Assembly (NCBI GenBank): GCA_011959805.1
Contig: BLMC01000015.1
Span: forward strand, 1-51,139
Direction of reading: 5' to 3'
Length of the DNA stretch: 51,139 bases
DNA from: Lachnospiraceae bacterium
GTDB lineage: Bacteria > Bacillota > Clostridia > Lachnospirales > Lachnospiraceae
A program made the translations under genes and the position numbers. Positions 33,415-43,331 of this stretch are shown here, in pieces. The notes beneath the pieces were generated by a model. The model did not search any database, was not told the DNA's origin, and was given only the letters and a program-made list of their open reading frames with translations. How positions within the stretch are numbered: position 1 is the stretch's first letter; the number at the start of each line of letters is the position of its first letter.

Positions 33415-35013
33415 TTAGTAATTCAACTCAATGCCAATCATCTGATATGCTTCCTTTGCTGCTGCCAAAGCTGCCTGGTTTGCTTCATAAGCCTTCTGTT
33501 CAAGCTCTGCTGCAAAGTCATTTGCATTCTTGCCCTCCAGACGAACCTGGTCCTCAACGCCTAGCGCATCGCCTACTGCGCGGTAAGATGTGTCGAGGAA
33601 ATTTGCAAATCCCGGAATCTGGCAATCGCCAAACGGAATTGGATTCTTGCAGTTTGCAAAGAATTCATCAAAATACTTACCATATTTTGTATCCTCATCT
33701 GTTGTCACAAGGTCTTCATTATTGACTGGATCAAATACAGACTGGTATGTTCTTGTCTCAGCGGTCGGATAGAAAGACTGCTGAAATTCTTTCCAAATTT
33801 CCGCGTCTGTGGTGATTGGACAAGGCATTGCCTGTCTGTAAAGTGGAAGTTCTACAAACGTTTCCACATCCTGGTAAGCGTCAAGCTTTGTCTGCCATCC
33901 TTCTGCGCCCCAACCCATCCATTTCAGAAGCTCATAGGCTTCTCTTGGATGCTGTGTTGCCGAAGAAATACCGCCAAAGTCAAGCACACCAAATACATAT
34001 CCGCTCTCGCTCGCTGGTGTTGTATAAGGCACCCATTCCATACCACGATTTCGATAATCCGGTGTATCAAACAGATTTAGATAAGTCCACCAAGCATCAA
34101 TCTGGAAGCCAAGTTTTCCTGTGTAAGCAGCCCACATTGTTCTGTCATTAGTCCATGCCTCCATCTCATCTGTATCTCCATAAGGTGCATGGTACTTACC
34201 ATTTACAAGCTCTGCCCATTGATTTACTCCTGCTGCCCACTGATCCATATGATAATTTTTGCCGTCCCAACCAAATTCTCCAATTAAATTATTTCCATTA
34301 GAAATTGGATAGTAAGTCACAAGCGAATGAAACTGGTTAAATCCATATGTATCTGCATCCGTGTTAGTCGCAGCCTTAAATGCGTTAATCATCTCGTCCC
34401 ATGTCCAGTTTGTGGAAGGTACATCGACATTCAACGTCTCAAATACATTGAGATCACAATAAATTGCATCTGGGAAAAACTTAATTGGCGTCGCAAGTTT
34501 CTTGTCTGTGCCATAATAGCCAAGCTTTGCACTGTTAATAGAAGGAAGAATATTCTGATTCTCTGGGTCCGCCTCCCAATACAGTGTCATATCGCCGAGT
34601 AGCGCATTGGACAGCGCAAAATCACAGTTTCCAAGAATCATAAAACAATCCGGTGTTTGTCCCGATTGAACCAGATTTAGCAGTGTGTCATTATATCCGT
34701 CTGTAGAAAAAGCCTGCGCCTCCACCTTGATATTAGGATACTTTGTCATAAAAGCTTCTGCCACTTTGTTTACCAACTGTTCATTGTCAAAATGCATGTA
34801 GGTTAGTGTAATTTCATCCGTAGTCATCTCCGGCAACGCTGTCGATGCATTTGTGTTTGTTTTTGCGGCATCAGAACCAGCATTGGAATCCGTGTTTGTG
34901 CTTGCATTCGTGTCTGTGCCTGAACCTGTTGGCGCAGAATTATTACCACAACCACCAAGCAATCCAGCCACCAAAGTTGTCGCCATTATAAGGCTTATCA
35001 TTTTCTTTTTCAT
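33415..35013 (-). CDS. Sugar ABC transporter substrate-binding lipoprotein
   Basis: 532 residues. Signal peptide with lipobox LGGC (Cys at 22), then a Ser/Thr/Asn/Gly-rich linker to about 57 and a type-1 extracellular solute-binding fold (ITLTYMHFDNEQLVNKVAEAFMTKYPNIKVEAQAF in short: FMTKYPNIKVEAQA). AGGAGG-like site upstream. Binds an oligosaccharide and delivers it to the permeases encoded at 35193 and 36154. The neighbouring arabinanase suggests arabino-oligosaccharides. A tandem palindromic repeat separates it from the permease genes and may make its expression differ from theirs. Confidence 0.9.
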   Translation of the reverse strand: MKKKMISLIMATTLVAGLLGGCGNNSAPTGSGTDTNASTNTDSNAGSDAAKTNTNASTALPEMTTDEITLTYMHFDNEQLVNKVAEAFMTKYPNIKVEAQAFSTDGYNDTLLNLVQSGQTPDCFMILGNCDFALSNALLGDMTLYWEADPENQNILPSINSAKLGYYGTDKKLATPIKFFPDAIYCDLNVFETLNVDVPSTNWTWDEMINAFKAATNTDADTYGFNQFHSLVTYYPISNGNNLIGEFGWDGKNYHMDQWAAGVNQWAELVNGKYHAPYGDTDEMEAWTNDRTMWAAYTGKLGFQIDAWWTYLNLFDTPDYRNRGMEWVPYTTPASESGYVFGVLDFGGISSATQHPREAYELLKWMGWGAEGWQTKLDAYQDVETFVELPLYRQAMPCPITTDAEIWKEFQQSFYPTAETRTYQSVFDPVNNEDLVTTDEDTKYGKYFDEFFANCKNPIPFGDCQIPGFANFLDTSYRAVGDALGVEDQVRLEGKNANDFAAELEQKAYEANQAALAAAKEAYQMIGIELNY

Positions 35014-35057
35014 TTTTTATTCCTCCTTATTATATTTAATGTTTATAAAAACCTTAC

Positions 35058-35185
35058 TAATTCCCATTTGTTCGCTCAAACCAATACTCAAGTCAAGAAG
35101 ATGGAATCTTTGATTTCACACGAACTCCCATCTGCCCGCTTTTGCGGGTACTTAAATCAGGATGGGGAAATCTTTGATTTCATAC
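35058..35185. repeat. Tandem pair of 64-bp extragenic palindromic repeats
   Basis: Two units between the permease and binding-protein genes. The palindromes GGAATCTTTGATTTC (35103-35117) and GAAATCTTTGATTTCA (35167-35182) are again 64 bp apart. Unit 2 contains CCCGCTTTTGCGGG, a perfect 5-bp stem with 4-nt loop. Unit 1 is more diverged. Same orientation as the pair at 3421-3540. Confidence 0.85.
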
Positions 35186-35192
35186 GAACTTT

Positions 35193-36218
35193 TTATTCCC
35201 CAGTAATACCAGTTCTATCAACACTCTCAACAAACTGTTTCTGAAGTACAAGATACATAATCAATAGCGGTAGAATACTAAGCATTGTTCCAGCCATCTT
35301 AATTGATTCATTGATATCAACCATACCGCTTCCCGCCACACTGCGCGCCGTATTGTAGCTGTTCTCAAAATTTTTGAGCGATACAATCAGCGAACTCCAA
35401 TGATAACCACCTGCATTGTTTGTAAATGCACCAACTACATAAAGTTGCGTCAAATAGGATTCATTCCAGTACCACACAATCGAGAATAGAAATACAACCA
35501 ATATCGCCGGCGCCGCGGAAGGAAGTGCTATTTTTCTAAAAATTTTAAAATGTCCTGCCCCGTCAATTTTTGCTGCCTCAATTAACACCTTCGGTATCTG
35601 TCGGAAAAAATTAAAAAATATCAATATAAATATTTGTGACTTTAATCCTTGCCCTAGTATTGCTGGCACAATAAATGCCTTGATGGAGTTAATAAGACCA
35701 ATATTAGTATAAAACACATAGGTTGGCATCATTGTCGCCTGTGGCGGTAGAATAAAAGAAAATAGAAGTAGTCCAATACAAAGTTTCTTTCCCTTGAATT
35801 CATATCGCGCAAATCCGTATCCAACAATTGCACAGACAATAACATTAATTAAGGTAGGAATTCCTGCAATTACCACCGAATCGCAGAAAGTCTTCCAGTA
35901 GTCCATAGACTGAAATGCCTGCTTGTAATTTTCAAGATACATCTGACTTGGTATCCAATTGATGGAGGTGTCGAGCAAATCATTTAGATTCATAAAACTC
36001 TTGCTTATCATATACAGCACCGGATAAAGATACACAAAACCAATACTAATTAGAAGTAAATACACAACCGCGAGCTTACCGATGCCCTCCGTATCTTTGG
36101 AGCCAAAAACAAATCTTCTAATCTTGTATTTAACTTGCTCTTTTCCCTCTGCACTAAGCACTCTTTTTAGCCCTTTTTCGCTGCTGCTTTGCTTTTTGCT
36201 TTGCGTAGTTACGCTCAT
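35193..36218 (-). CDS. Sugar ABC transporter permease, MalG type
   Basis: 341 residues from the ATG at 36218 (GAGGGG eight bases upstream). A basic N-terminal tail of about 40 residues, six membrane helices, and the ATPase-contact EAA loop (IEAAKIDGAGHFKIFRKIALP). Pairs with the MalF-type permease whose gene overlaps it by an unusual 65 nt; no later start with a good site exists. Imports sugar with the lipoprotein at 33415. No ATPase gene is present in the locus. Confidence 0.9.
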   Translation of the reverse strand: MSVTTQSKKQSSSEKGLKRVLSAEGKEQVKYKIRRFVFGSKDTEGIGKLAVVYLLLISIGFVYLYPVLYMISKSFMNLNDLLDTSINWIPSQMYLENYKQAFQSMDYWKTFCDSVVIAGIPTLINVIVCAIVGYGFARYEFKGKKLCIGLLLFSFILPPQATMMPTYVFYTNIGLINSIKAFIVPAILGQGLKSQIFILIFFNFFRQIPKVLIEAAKIDGAGHFKIFRKIALPSAAPAILVVFLFSIVWYWNESYLTQLYVVGAFTNNAGGYHWSSLIVSLKNFENSYNTARSVAGSGMVDINESIKMAGTMLSILPLLIMYLVLQKQFVESVDRTGITGE

Positions 36219-37176
36219 TTTGCTCACCCCTCTTTCTAATCTTTTTCTCTAGGCGCTTCTCTTTCTTCTGTTCACGTTGGTACTTTTTCGCGCGCCTCTC
36301 ATAGACATCTTTACGGCCCATAATCAAGACGGCGAAGAAAATAACAATCGCTGACTCAATCACAGAATACAACCACGCCATCGCAGAAGCATATCCATAA
36401 CCACCTGTTGCAGACAACATTGTGTCATAAATCAGTACAATCAATCCATTCTGTTCATTGTTTGACATAAAGATTACCGTGTATACAACGTTTAGCAGAA
36501 TCATAGGTTTCACTGTCGGAAGCGTAATTTTCCAAAAGCATTCCCATTTGGAACCACCATCCATCTTCGCCGCCTCGTAGAGTGATGTATCAATTTTCTG
36601 CAATGCTGCAAGAAAAATTAGAATCTGTACGCCCGAATACCACAATAGTGTAATCATATTACTAAATACACTGGTGATGCTGACTGCCAACACACGCGGC
36701 AAATATTCATCCAAAAGCTGCTCAATCATTGTCACATTCATCATTGGAATACTCGCCGCTTCCTGATCTGCCAATTGCTGCATAACAGGTCCACTAGCAA
36801 TAATAATCGGAAGGAAAAATATCATGCGGAAAATGCCTCTACAAGAAATCTTTTGGTTTAAAAGCATTGCGATAATTAATGAAAACGCCACAATTACTGG
36901 AACCGCAATCAATGTTTCCAACAGGTAGGACTCAAGCCCCATAATAAAATCTGGGTCTTTTAAGAAAATCTGACTATAGTTCTCGAATCCAATATACAGC
37001 TTTGCCATACCTTGCGGCAAAAGTCGAATCTTGTTTAGTGAATATCCAAACGACTGCACTATAGGCCACAACACCAATACCAAGATTCCAATAAGCCAAG
37101 GCAATATGAAAAGATACCCAATCGCATTTTCCCGGCGTTCTAACTGTCCAGGTTTTATCTTTCTGCTGTTCTTCAT
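36154..37176 (-). CDS. Sugar ABC transporter permease, MalF type
   Basis: 340 residues, 7 nt after the DUF5696 stop. Six membrane helices and the EAA loop (YEAAKMDGGSKWECFWKITLP). A very basic C-terminal tail (about 285-340, with runs such as KKEKRLEKKIRKRG) coincides with the 65-nt overlap with the MalG gene. It forms the channel with that protein. Confidence 0.9.
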   Translation of the reverse strand: MKNSRKIKPGQLERRENAIGYLFILPWLIGILVLVLWPIVQSFGYSLNKIRLLPQGMAKLYIGFENYSQIFLKDPDFIMGLESYLLETLIAVPVIVAFSLIIAMLLNQKISCRGIFRMIFFLPIIIASGPVMQQLADQEAASIPMMNVTMIEQLLDEYLPRVLAVSITSVFSNMITLLWYSGVQILIFLAALQKIDTSLYEAAKMDGGSKWECFWKITLPTVKPMILLNVVYTVIFMSNNEQNGLIVLIYDTMLSATGGYGYASAMAWLYSVIESAIVIFFAVLIMGRKDVYERRAKKYQREQKKEKRLEKKIRKRGEQNERNYAKQKAKQQRKRAKKSA

Positions 37177-37183
37177 CCTTCAT

Positions 37184-39472
37184 TCACCCCCCTACTACAT
37201 ACGAAAGTGCAGGAACTGTTACATTATCCGCCTTCAACTCTTTTGCAGAATAATTAATATACAGCTTTACACCATTATCATAGGTTACAATTGTGACTCC
37301 TGTGTCTGTTATCTCATGGTTGGCAATCATACTATCTTTTGTGCGCTCATTAATCTGCTTTAGCTCGTCATAATAACTCATAATCTGCTCACGGTAAACA
37401 GAATACTGGGAAGTATACACATCACTTGAATTGGTATAAATCAGCTCAGAGGGATTCTCATACGTTAAGTAGAAGGAAGGATAAATTCCTGTCTCTACCA
37501 ACTTTAAGAAATACTCGCGCTCATTGGCCTCAAAATTTACATAATCGCCATACATTGGAAGGATTCCCTTCAATGCGATGGACAAAAATGGTACACTCTG
37601 GTCTGTATAAATATAGTCGGAATCCGAAATTGGCATATCTACAATCGCCTTTGCGTACTGCCAATAGCATTGTACTGGCGCTTCCAACATAAGATCTATC
37701 GACGCACTTGTCTCTTTCAATGCCTGCTCATATAAATACTTAGAAACAAGGCGCGTCTGCATCGTATCTCCCATTGAATACGTAAACATGGTGTTTCCAA
37801 TCTTTGATAATGCCAGTTTATTGACACCTTTCTTTGTAAAATTTTTCTGCAACGTCTTTAGATTTTCCAATGTCTTTTGTGGTGTCCAATACACAAACTT
37901 GCGGTAAACATTTTGATATGTATTTTGCGTATATAAACGTTTATCCATTTTTTTAACGGTATCAAACGTTGTATTACTCGTCTCAGTATTGGCGCGCACA
38001 CCGTCGGTAAATAAGTAAAAATCAATATTCTTCGCCTCACACTCCGCCATTAATTTGGATAAATCTCGCGCTCCGCCAACACTGCTTGCCACGTCGTATG
38101 AAGTCACTGGCAAATCAAAAATACCCCCTTTTTGCCAGCCCTTATAAATCGAAAGGATATCTGTCACACCTTCTTTTTCCAAGTCGCTGTAAATCTCTCT
38201 AATATTATCAATTGTTGTCACTGGCGCATCCTTCTTCCAGAGCATCCAGTTCTCCACATCCATTCCGAGAAAATCAAGTCTTATCTTAAAGATATCCTCC
38301 GCCTTAACAAGCTCATCTTTCTCAATTAAATAATCTCGATAGCGCTTTGCCAAACCTGCATAATTTGCATTTGCATCATCCACAAACATATATCTGATAT
38401 TAATGTCATACTTTATCCGATCTGTAACCTTTGTCACAGAACCGCCAGAGTTTGATGTCGGCTGAATATACGTCGTACATTTGCGAAACGCCGCTGTAAT
38501 CCAATTGTAATCCGAGTAAGCACCGTTTGGCGTCGCATAAATAGATGCCTCCTCATCACCACTTTCAATAATTGCAAGATACCCCATTTTGTCGCCTGTG
38601 TGCACCATACCATACACGGGCGCTAGAATCATCTCCGCGTCATTGTGCGTCTCATAACTGCCCCACAATAAAGAAAGCACATAGGACTCCCCAACGCCAA
38701 TATCAGAGCCGTACACTTTCTGCACATAACCTGAGTCAAATCGTCCATCTTTGTCGTCCAAGTATATCAGCGCGCCATTTCCATCTGGCACAAACATATA
38801 ACCATCTTTCTCATCCAGTCTTGAGCTGCCAAGAAGAGGAAACACATAGATATTTCCTATTTTCTTGTTGTCCGCATTCTCATAGATGGAACCTTCTGGA
38901 ATCCATGCTGTGATACTTCCATCATCATAGAGTTTCACTTCCGCTTCAAAACCAAGTTCTTGCGTAGGATATGCAATCTTTGCATGAAATCCGCCCGGAA
39001 TCAATTCAACGTTGACCTGTGCACCACTGCCTTCAAGACCAAGTTTTTTCTGCATAGTGTTGGTTTCTTCCTGCAGCTCTACTACAATCCCAGACTGCAA
39101 AAATCCCTTCCACGTCTCATTGACATTTCCAAGTCGCTCTTCATTGCGCACTGTAGACTCCATCACTGCACCTGTCTTTATATTTTTTACAATAATAGAA
39201 AGTGCGGGCTCATACAGATAAAGCTCATAATTCTCATTAGCAGCAACCAAGTGATGTCCATCTAATTGTTTGGAAATGTCAACGGCACCATCACTTAATG
39301 CTGCTTGTGGCGCACTTATTGTTGGCTGCAAATCACTGACATTTAGACTGTTCTTTCCTCCTGACTTGGAAGCCAATATTGCAACTGCGATAATCACAAT
39401 GATAACCACAACAGCAATAATAAACTTTATAAGACTTTTCTCCATTTTTTTCAGATTCAATTTAGCTTCCAA
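37184..39472 (-). CDS. DUF5696 family membrane-anchored protein
   Basis: 762 residues. TTG start at 39472 with GAGAGGTGG upstream; an in-frame ATG ten codons later has no site. One membrane helix (about 15-34), the rest extracytoplasmic. Residues 60-330 are beta-rich (super-sandwich-like), 370-720 look like a TIM-barrel glycosidase fold (IRLDFLGMDVENWMLWKK, FYLFTDGVRANTETSN). DUF5696 genes recur inside Firmicutes oligosaccharide ABC operons; the fold hints at polysaccharide binding or cleavage, not proven. The start overlaps the YIP1 gene end by 11 nt. Confidence 0.85.
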   Translation of the reverse strand: MEAKLNLKKMEKSLIKFIIAVVVIIVIIAVAILASKSGGKNSLNVSDLQPTISAPQAALSDGAVDISKQLDGHHLVAANENYELYLYEPALSIIVKNIKTGAVMESTVRNEERLGNVNETWKGFLQSGIVVELQEETNTMQKKLGLEGSGAQVNVELIPGGFHAKIAYPTQELGFEAEVKLYDDGSITAWIPEGSIYENADNKKIGNIYVFPLLGSSRLDEKDGYMFVPDGNGALIYLDDKDGRFDSGYVQKVYGSDIGVGESYVLSLLWGSYETHNDAEMILAPVYGMVHTGDKMGYLAIIESGDEEASIYATPNGAYSDYNWITAAFRKCTTYIQPTSNSGGSVTKVTDRIKYDINIRYMFVDDANANYAGLAKRYRDYLIEKDELVKAEDIFKIRLDFLGMDVENWMLWKKDAPVTTIDNIREIYSDLEKEGVTDILSIYKGWQKGGIFDLPVTSYDVASSVGGARDLSKLMAECEAKNIDFYLFTDGVRANTETSNTTFDTVKKMDKRLYTQNTYQNVYRKFVYWTPQKTLENLKTLQKNFTKKGVNKLALSKIGNTMFTYSMGDTMQTRLVSKYLYEQALKETSASIDLMLEAPVQCYWQYAKAIVDMPISDSDYIYTDQSVPFLSIALKGILPMYGDYVNFEANEREYFLKLVETGIYPSFYLTYENPSELIYTNSSDVYTSQYSVYREQIMSYYDELKQINERTKDSMIANHEITDTGVTIVTYDNGVKLYINYSAKELKADNVTVPALSYVVGG

Positions 39473-41495
39473 TTCTATACACCACCTCTCGCAATACAGA
39501 GCTAATGAAGTCGATTACCTGTGAAAATAACACATAAATAATACAAATCAACAAGGAGAGTATTAAAACAGTAAACGCTGTGAGCGCTAAAGCCTTCGCT
39601 GTCTCTTTTACTGTAAAATTGTTCATTTCTTTCACAGAAATCAAAAGCAACACCACCATCCACACCAGCACAATAATATTTGCAAATGAAATCAGAAATA
39701 CTTCATTGTAGGTCAACACATTTGACAAAATTACGACAAATGGCTTGATAATAATAAATGGGGTCAGGCAGTACGCATACGCACAGTACAACTGCTTTAA
39801 AAATGCTTCGCCCTCATTAATCGTAACGACCAGATAATTACACAGTGTCAATCCAATAAAGATAACCAACACTGTACCAATATCGGACAAAATATCATAC
39901 CGTCCTTCTCTAACATTTTTTACCAAAAATCCACTGAAATACTTTTCAATAATCGAGATAAAAATGTATGCTGCAAGCAAAGTATTTGCGCAGGAAAGAC
40001 TCGCTCTGCCTTCCCGCTTCACTCCGTAACAGCCATCAAATGGATGGCGCATAAAATATAAACTATACTTGAGATTTCCCAACAATGGTATCCTTTGAGA
40101 AAAGTATGTTGGTGCTCCATCTTCACCGTACTTAACGCGCTGTCGTTTTTTATAGAGATTAAGTGCGACCGCAAAGGCTATAATGACTGCGACCGCCATC
40201 ACTAGATAATTGCGAATCCAGATATTTCTTACTTCCCAGAATGCATCTGAATATCCTTGCGCCGACTTAGCAAGACGAAAATACTTTAGTGCCTCCACAT
40301 AATTCTCTTCCTGCAAATACGCATGTCCCATTGCTTGGTTTGCATAATCAAACATACTATTCATCTGCAAAACTTTCTCAAGTGGTTCCTTGCTCTCTGT
40401 ATATCTTCCTTTTGAAAACAAATATAATGCTTCGTGCAAAAGGTTTGTAAACTCAGTCGGTATAAAGATATGTACTTGCTTTTTATCAGAATCGAGCAGA
40501 TAAATTCGGTCGAAATAATCCACTGCAATCGCCTCTACCTTATTGCAAAGACCAATTCGTTGACGCCCATCATCGCGCCCTCCAAACATAAATAACAGTT
40601 CGCCTTCCTCGTTGTACTCATAAATATATCCGTCAGAATCCGCCACTAACATATTGCGATACTGGCCTGTTGTCACCGCTGCTGGAAGGTCTGCCCAGTA
40701 TGGATCAGAATCCAACAAATTCTTGCCGGCAATATTTAGCTTTTTAAGTGCCATATCCTTATCGCCTTGTGTAACTGTATAGATTAATCCATCTTCATCA
40801 ATGTGGAGATTTGTTGGTGTTGAAGGAATATTACTCAACATCTGCGCGCGTTGTGCATCTGTCAAAATCAATCTCTGTAAAATCTGAAATGGACTAAGCG
40901 ATGTGTAATTGGTCCCGAAATATCCAAGGAATGAGCCACCATCTACAGGACTAATCTGAACAATACCATTCATATTTCCCTCGCAAATTACGTACATTGT
41001 TCCTGTACTATTTGCCACAACCTTAATGGGTTTGAAATCCATATTGTTTCCATAAATTGGCGACTCTGGTTTGCCATACTCATTTAAAAGTTTTCCCTCC
41101 AAATCATAGACAAATACCTTTTTTGCATCTTTGTCCGCGACATATACCTTATTGTCGTCCGACACAAAGACTCCTGTTGGTGACTGCAATGTACCTTCAC
41201 CAATCATCCGAACCGCATCACCATCAATGGTGCTGACCATAATCATATGGGCACCCGCATCGGCAATGTACAGATTGCCATCCTTTCCGATTGCCATATC
41301 CATCGGCGTCACAAAAGAAGTATCTCCTACTTTTGTGATGGCGGAAGCAGGATTGTACGCAGATTGTGTTTCCAACACGTACCCATAACCGTCCACTGTA
41401 TATGTTCTATATGGTGTTTCTGCGATGGCCGTGGAACCAAGAATCAAGCTTAGACACAACCCTACCAAAACCACCAGTTTTGCTTTATTTCTCAT
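39462..41495 (-). CDS. NHL-repeat, TPR and YIP1-domain membrane protein
   Basis: 677 residues from the ATG at 41495 (GGGGG five bases upstream; an ATG four codons earlier is possible). Signal peptide (cleavage near AIAET), NHL beta-propeller about 30-350 with repeats such as DMAIGKDGNLYIADAGAHMI and DNKVYVADKDAKKVFVYD, TPR-like helices about 355-425, a membrane helix about 432-450, then a YIP1-type membrane domain with about five helices (490-665). An outer sugar- or protein-sensing propeller attached to a membrane core; found with DUF5696 and sugar permeases in related operons. Function unknown; possibly an accessory receptor of the transporter. Confidence 0.85.
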   Translation of the reverse strand: MRNKAKLVVLVGLCLSLILGSTAIAETPYRTYTVDGYGYVLETQSAYNPASAITKVGDTSFVTPMDMAIGKDGNLYIADAGAHMIMVSTIDGDAVRMIGEGTLQSPTGVFVSDDNKVYVADKDAKKVFVYDLEGKLLNEYGKPESPIYGNNMDFKPIKVVANSTGTMYVICEGNMNGIVQISPVDGGSFLGYFGTNYTSLSPFQILQRLILTDAQRAQMLSNIPSTPTNLHIDEDGLIYTVTQGDKDMALKKLNIAGKNLLDSDPYWADLPAAVTTGQYRNMLVADSDGYIYEYNEEGELLFMFGGRDDGRQRIGLCNKVEAIAVDYFDRIYLLDSDKKQVHIFIPTEFTNLLHEALYLFSKGRYTESKEPLEKVLQMNSMFDYANQAMGHAYLQEENYVEALKYFRLAKSAQGYSDAFWEVRNIWIRNYLVMAVAVIIAFAVALNLYKKRQRVKYGEDGAPTYFSQRIPLLGNLKYSLYFMRHPFDGCYGVKREGRASLSCANTLLAAYIFISIIEKYFSGFLVKNVREGRYDILSDIGTVLVIFIGLTLCNYLVVTINEGEAFLKQLYCAYAYCLTPFIIIKPFVVILSNVLTYNEVFLISFANIIVLVWMVVLLLISVKEMNNFTVKETAKALALTAFTVLILSLLICIIYVLFSQVIDFISSVLREVVYRIGS

Positions 41496-41525
41496 AGGAA
41501 CCCCCATTCTCGCGAAAACTATTTG

Positions 41526-42398
41526 TTACTTAATACCTGAGTGAGCCATTGTGTTCATAAAACTCTTGCGAAGGATTAAGAATATTGCGAGGTTTGGAAT
41601 AAACTGAATCAGAATACCAGCGGCTTGGATTCCTTGTCCAGCCACATTACTGTTCTGGTTGGCCAGTGTATTCAGATAAAATGCCAGGGTCTTCATACTC
41701 TCGTCATTAATATAAAAATTTGAGCTTTCCACATTTACCCACACCTGCTGAAAGGACAATATTGCTGTCGTCGCAATTGCCGGTTTTACTAAAGGCAATA
41801 TAATCGAACGATAAATCTTAAAGTCTGACGCCCCATCCATGTACGCTGCATCGAGCAAAGCATCTGGTATCTGGTCAATAAACTGTTTCACCAAAAACAG
41901 TCCGACTGGCAGCGCAAGAAGCGGTAAAATATGCGCAAAATAAGTATCTTTCATACCAAGGGCATCAATTACTAGATAGCGCGGAATCATAACTGCCACA
42001 GATACAAACATCAGTGCAGTATTGTTAATTTCAAGCAGTGCATATTTACCCTTAAAGCGAAGCTTTGACAATGCAAATCCTGCCATTGTAGAAAAAAGAA
42101 TGGACAATAACACCACAAATCCTGTCACAATCAGACTGTTAAACACATAACGGCTCATTGGAATATTGCTGTTTGCCGACGCCTTCAACAATTTCACAAA
42201 ATTATCAAGTGTAGGTTTATGTACAATAATTTGTGGTGGAAAAGCGAATAACTCATCCATTGGCTTAAATGCATGACAGACAATAAACACAATGGGGATT
42301 CCCATAAAAACCGCAAGCGGCAAGAGGATTAATATAATTTTTAACTGCCCCACCTCAAATTTCTTGGGATTAATATTACATCCTTTATATCCAGCCAT
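41526..42398 (-). CDS. Sugar ABC transporter permease, MalG type (second set)
   Basis: 290 residues, AAGGAGGG upstream. Six membrane helices; EAA loop reads LDAAYMDGASDFKIYRSIILP. Starts 15 nt after the MalF-type gene. Belongs with the 1003-residue binding protein. Confidence 0.92.
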   Translation of the reverse strand: MAGYKGCNINPKKFEVGQLKIILILLPLAVFMGIPIVFIVCHAFKPMDELFAFPPQIIVHKPTLDNFVKLLKASANSNIPMSRYVFNSLIVTGFVVLLSILFSTMAGFALSKLRFKGKYALLEINNTALMFVSVAVMIPRYLVIDALGMKDTYFAHILPLLALPVGLFLVKQFIDQIPDALLDAAYMDGASDFKIYRSIILPLVKPAIATTAILSFQQVWVNVESSNFYINDESMKTLAFYLNTLANQNSNVAGQGIQAAGILIQFIPNLAIFLILRKSFMNTMAHSGIK

Positions 42399-42413
42399 TT
42401 TTCACCCTCCTTT

Positions 42414-43331
42414 CTAATCTTCCCTAAACAGTCGTCCAAAGAACTTCGAGAATGCAAATACCATTAAGAGTAACACTACGGAAACCGCGGCGGCATAGCC
42501 CATCTCATACCGCAAAAAACCGTAATCTTCAATATGATTTACAATCAACTGACCTGCATAGTTTGGGGTTGGGTTTGTCCCTGATAGTTGTACTCCGATA
42601 GCTCCATTCTGGAAAGCACCCACAATCGCCATCACCGCGCCAAACAACATCTGTGGTTTCATCGTAGGAATTGTAATATAAATCATTTCCTGAAAACGAT
42701 TTTTCACACCGTCAATTGCCGCCGCCTCATAAATCTCCTCATCTGCGTTTAGAATACCGGCAAGCATTGCAAGAAATCCCACGCCCATACTCGACCACAA
42801 CGCAACAATAATGATAATCGGCAACAAATATCTTGCATCTACCAGCCAGATAATTGGCGCATCAATGACACCCAACCGCATTAAAAAACTATTGAGATAT
42901 CCCATCTGATCGCCGGAGAAGATAATCTTCCAAAGCACAGTCATCGACACTGCACCAGTCATACTCGGCGAATAAAAAATAACTGTCAAGATTGTTCGCG
43001 GCACAGAACTAAGTTGTGCTAGACACCATGCCACTAAAAAGGACAAAACATATCCGCCCGGACCCACAATCACTGCATATATTATGGTATTTGGAAGCAC
43101 TTTCTGCATAAAAATATCATCCGCTGTCAACAAGTTTATGTAGTTTAGAAAGCCTTTAAATGTTGGTGCCTGTATTGTGTCATAGCTTGTGAAGGAAAGT
43201 GCGATTGCCACCATCATTGGAATAATAATAAAGACGGTAAATAGAATCACATATGGCGCCAAAAATGCATATGCTGCTTTGTTCGCATGTTCTCGCTGCG
43301 CTGCTTTTGTCTTTTTCGTTTTCACAGCCAT
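42414..43331 (-). CDS. Sugar ABC transporter permease, MalF type (second set)
   Basis: 305 residues. The ATG directly abuts the TAA of the binding-protein gene, with AGGAGG inside its last codons, so translation is coupled. Six helices and the EAA loop [22 protein letters not shown]. Forms the channel with the MalG-type protein encoded next. Confidence 0.92.
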   Translation of the reverse strand: MAVKTKKTKAAQREHANKAAYAFLAPYVILFTVFIIIPMMVAIALSFTSYDTIQAPTFKGFLNYINLLTADDIFMQKVLPNTIIYAVIVGPGGYVLSFLVAWCLAQLSSVPRTILTVIFYSPSMTGAVSMTVLWKIIFSGDQMGYLNSFLMRLGVIDAPIIWLVDARYLLPIIIIVALWSSMGVGFLAMLAGILNADEEIYEAAAIDGVKNRFQEMIYITIPTMKPQMLFGAVMAIVGAFQNGAIGVQLSGTNPTPNYAGQLIVNHIEDYGFLRYEMGYAAAVSVVLLLMVFAFSKFFGRLFRED

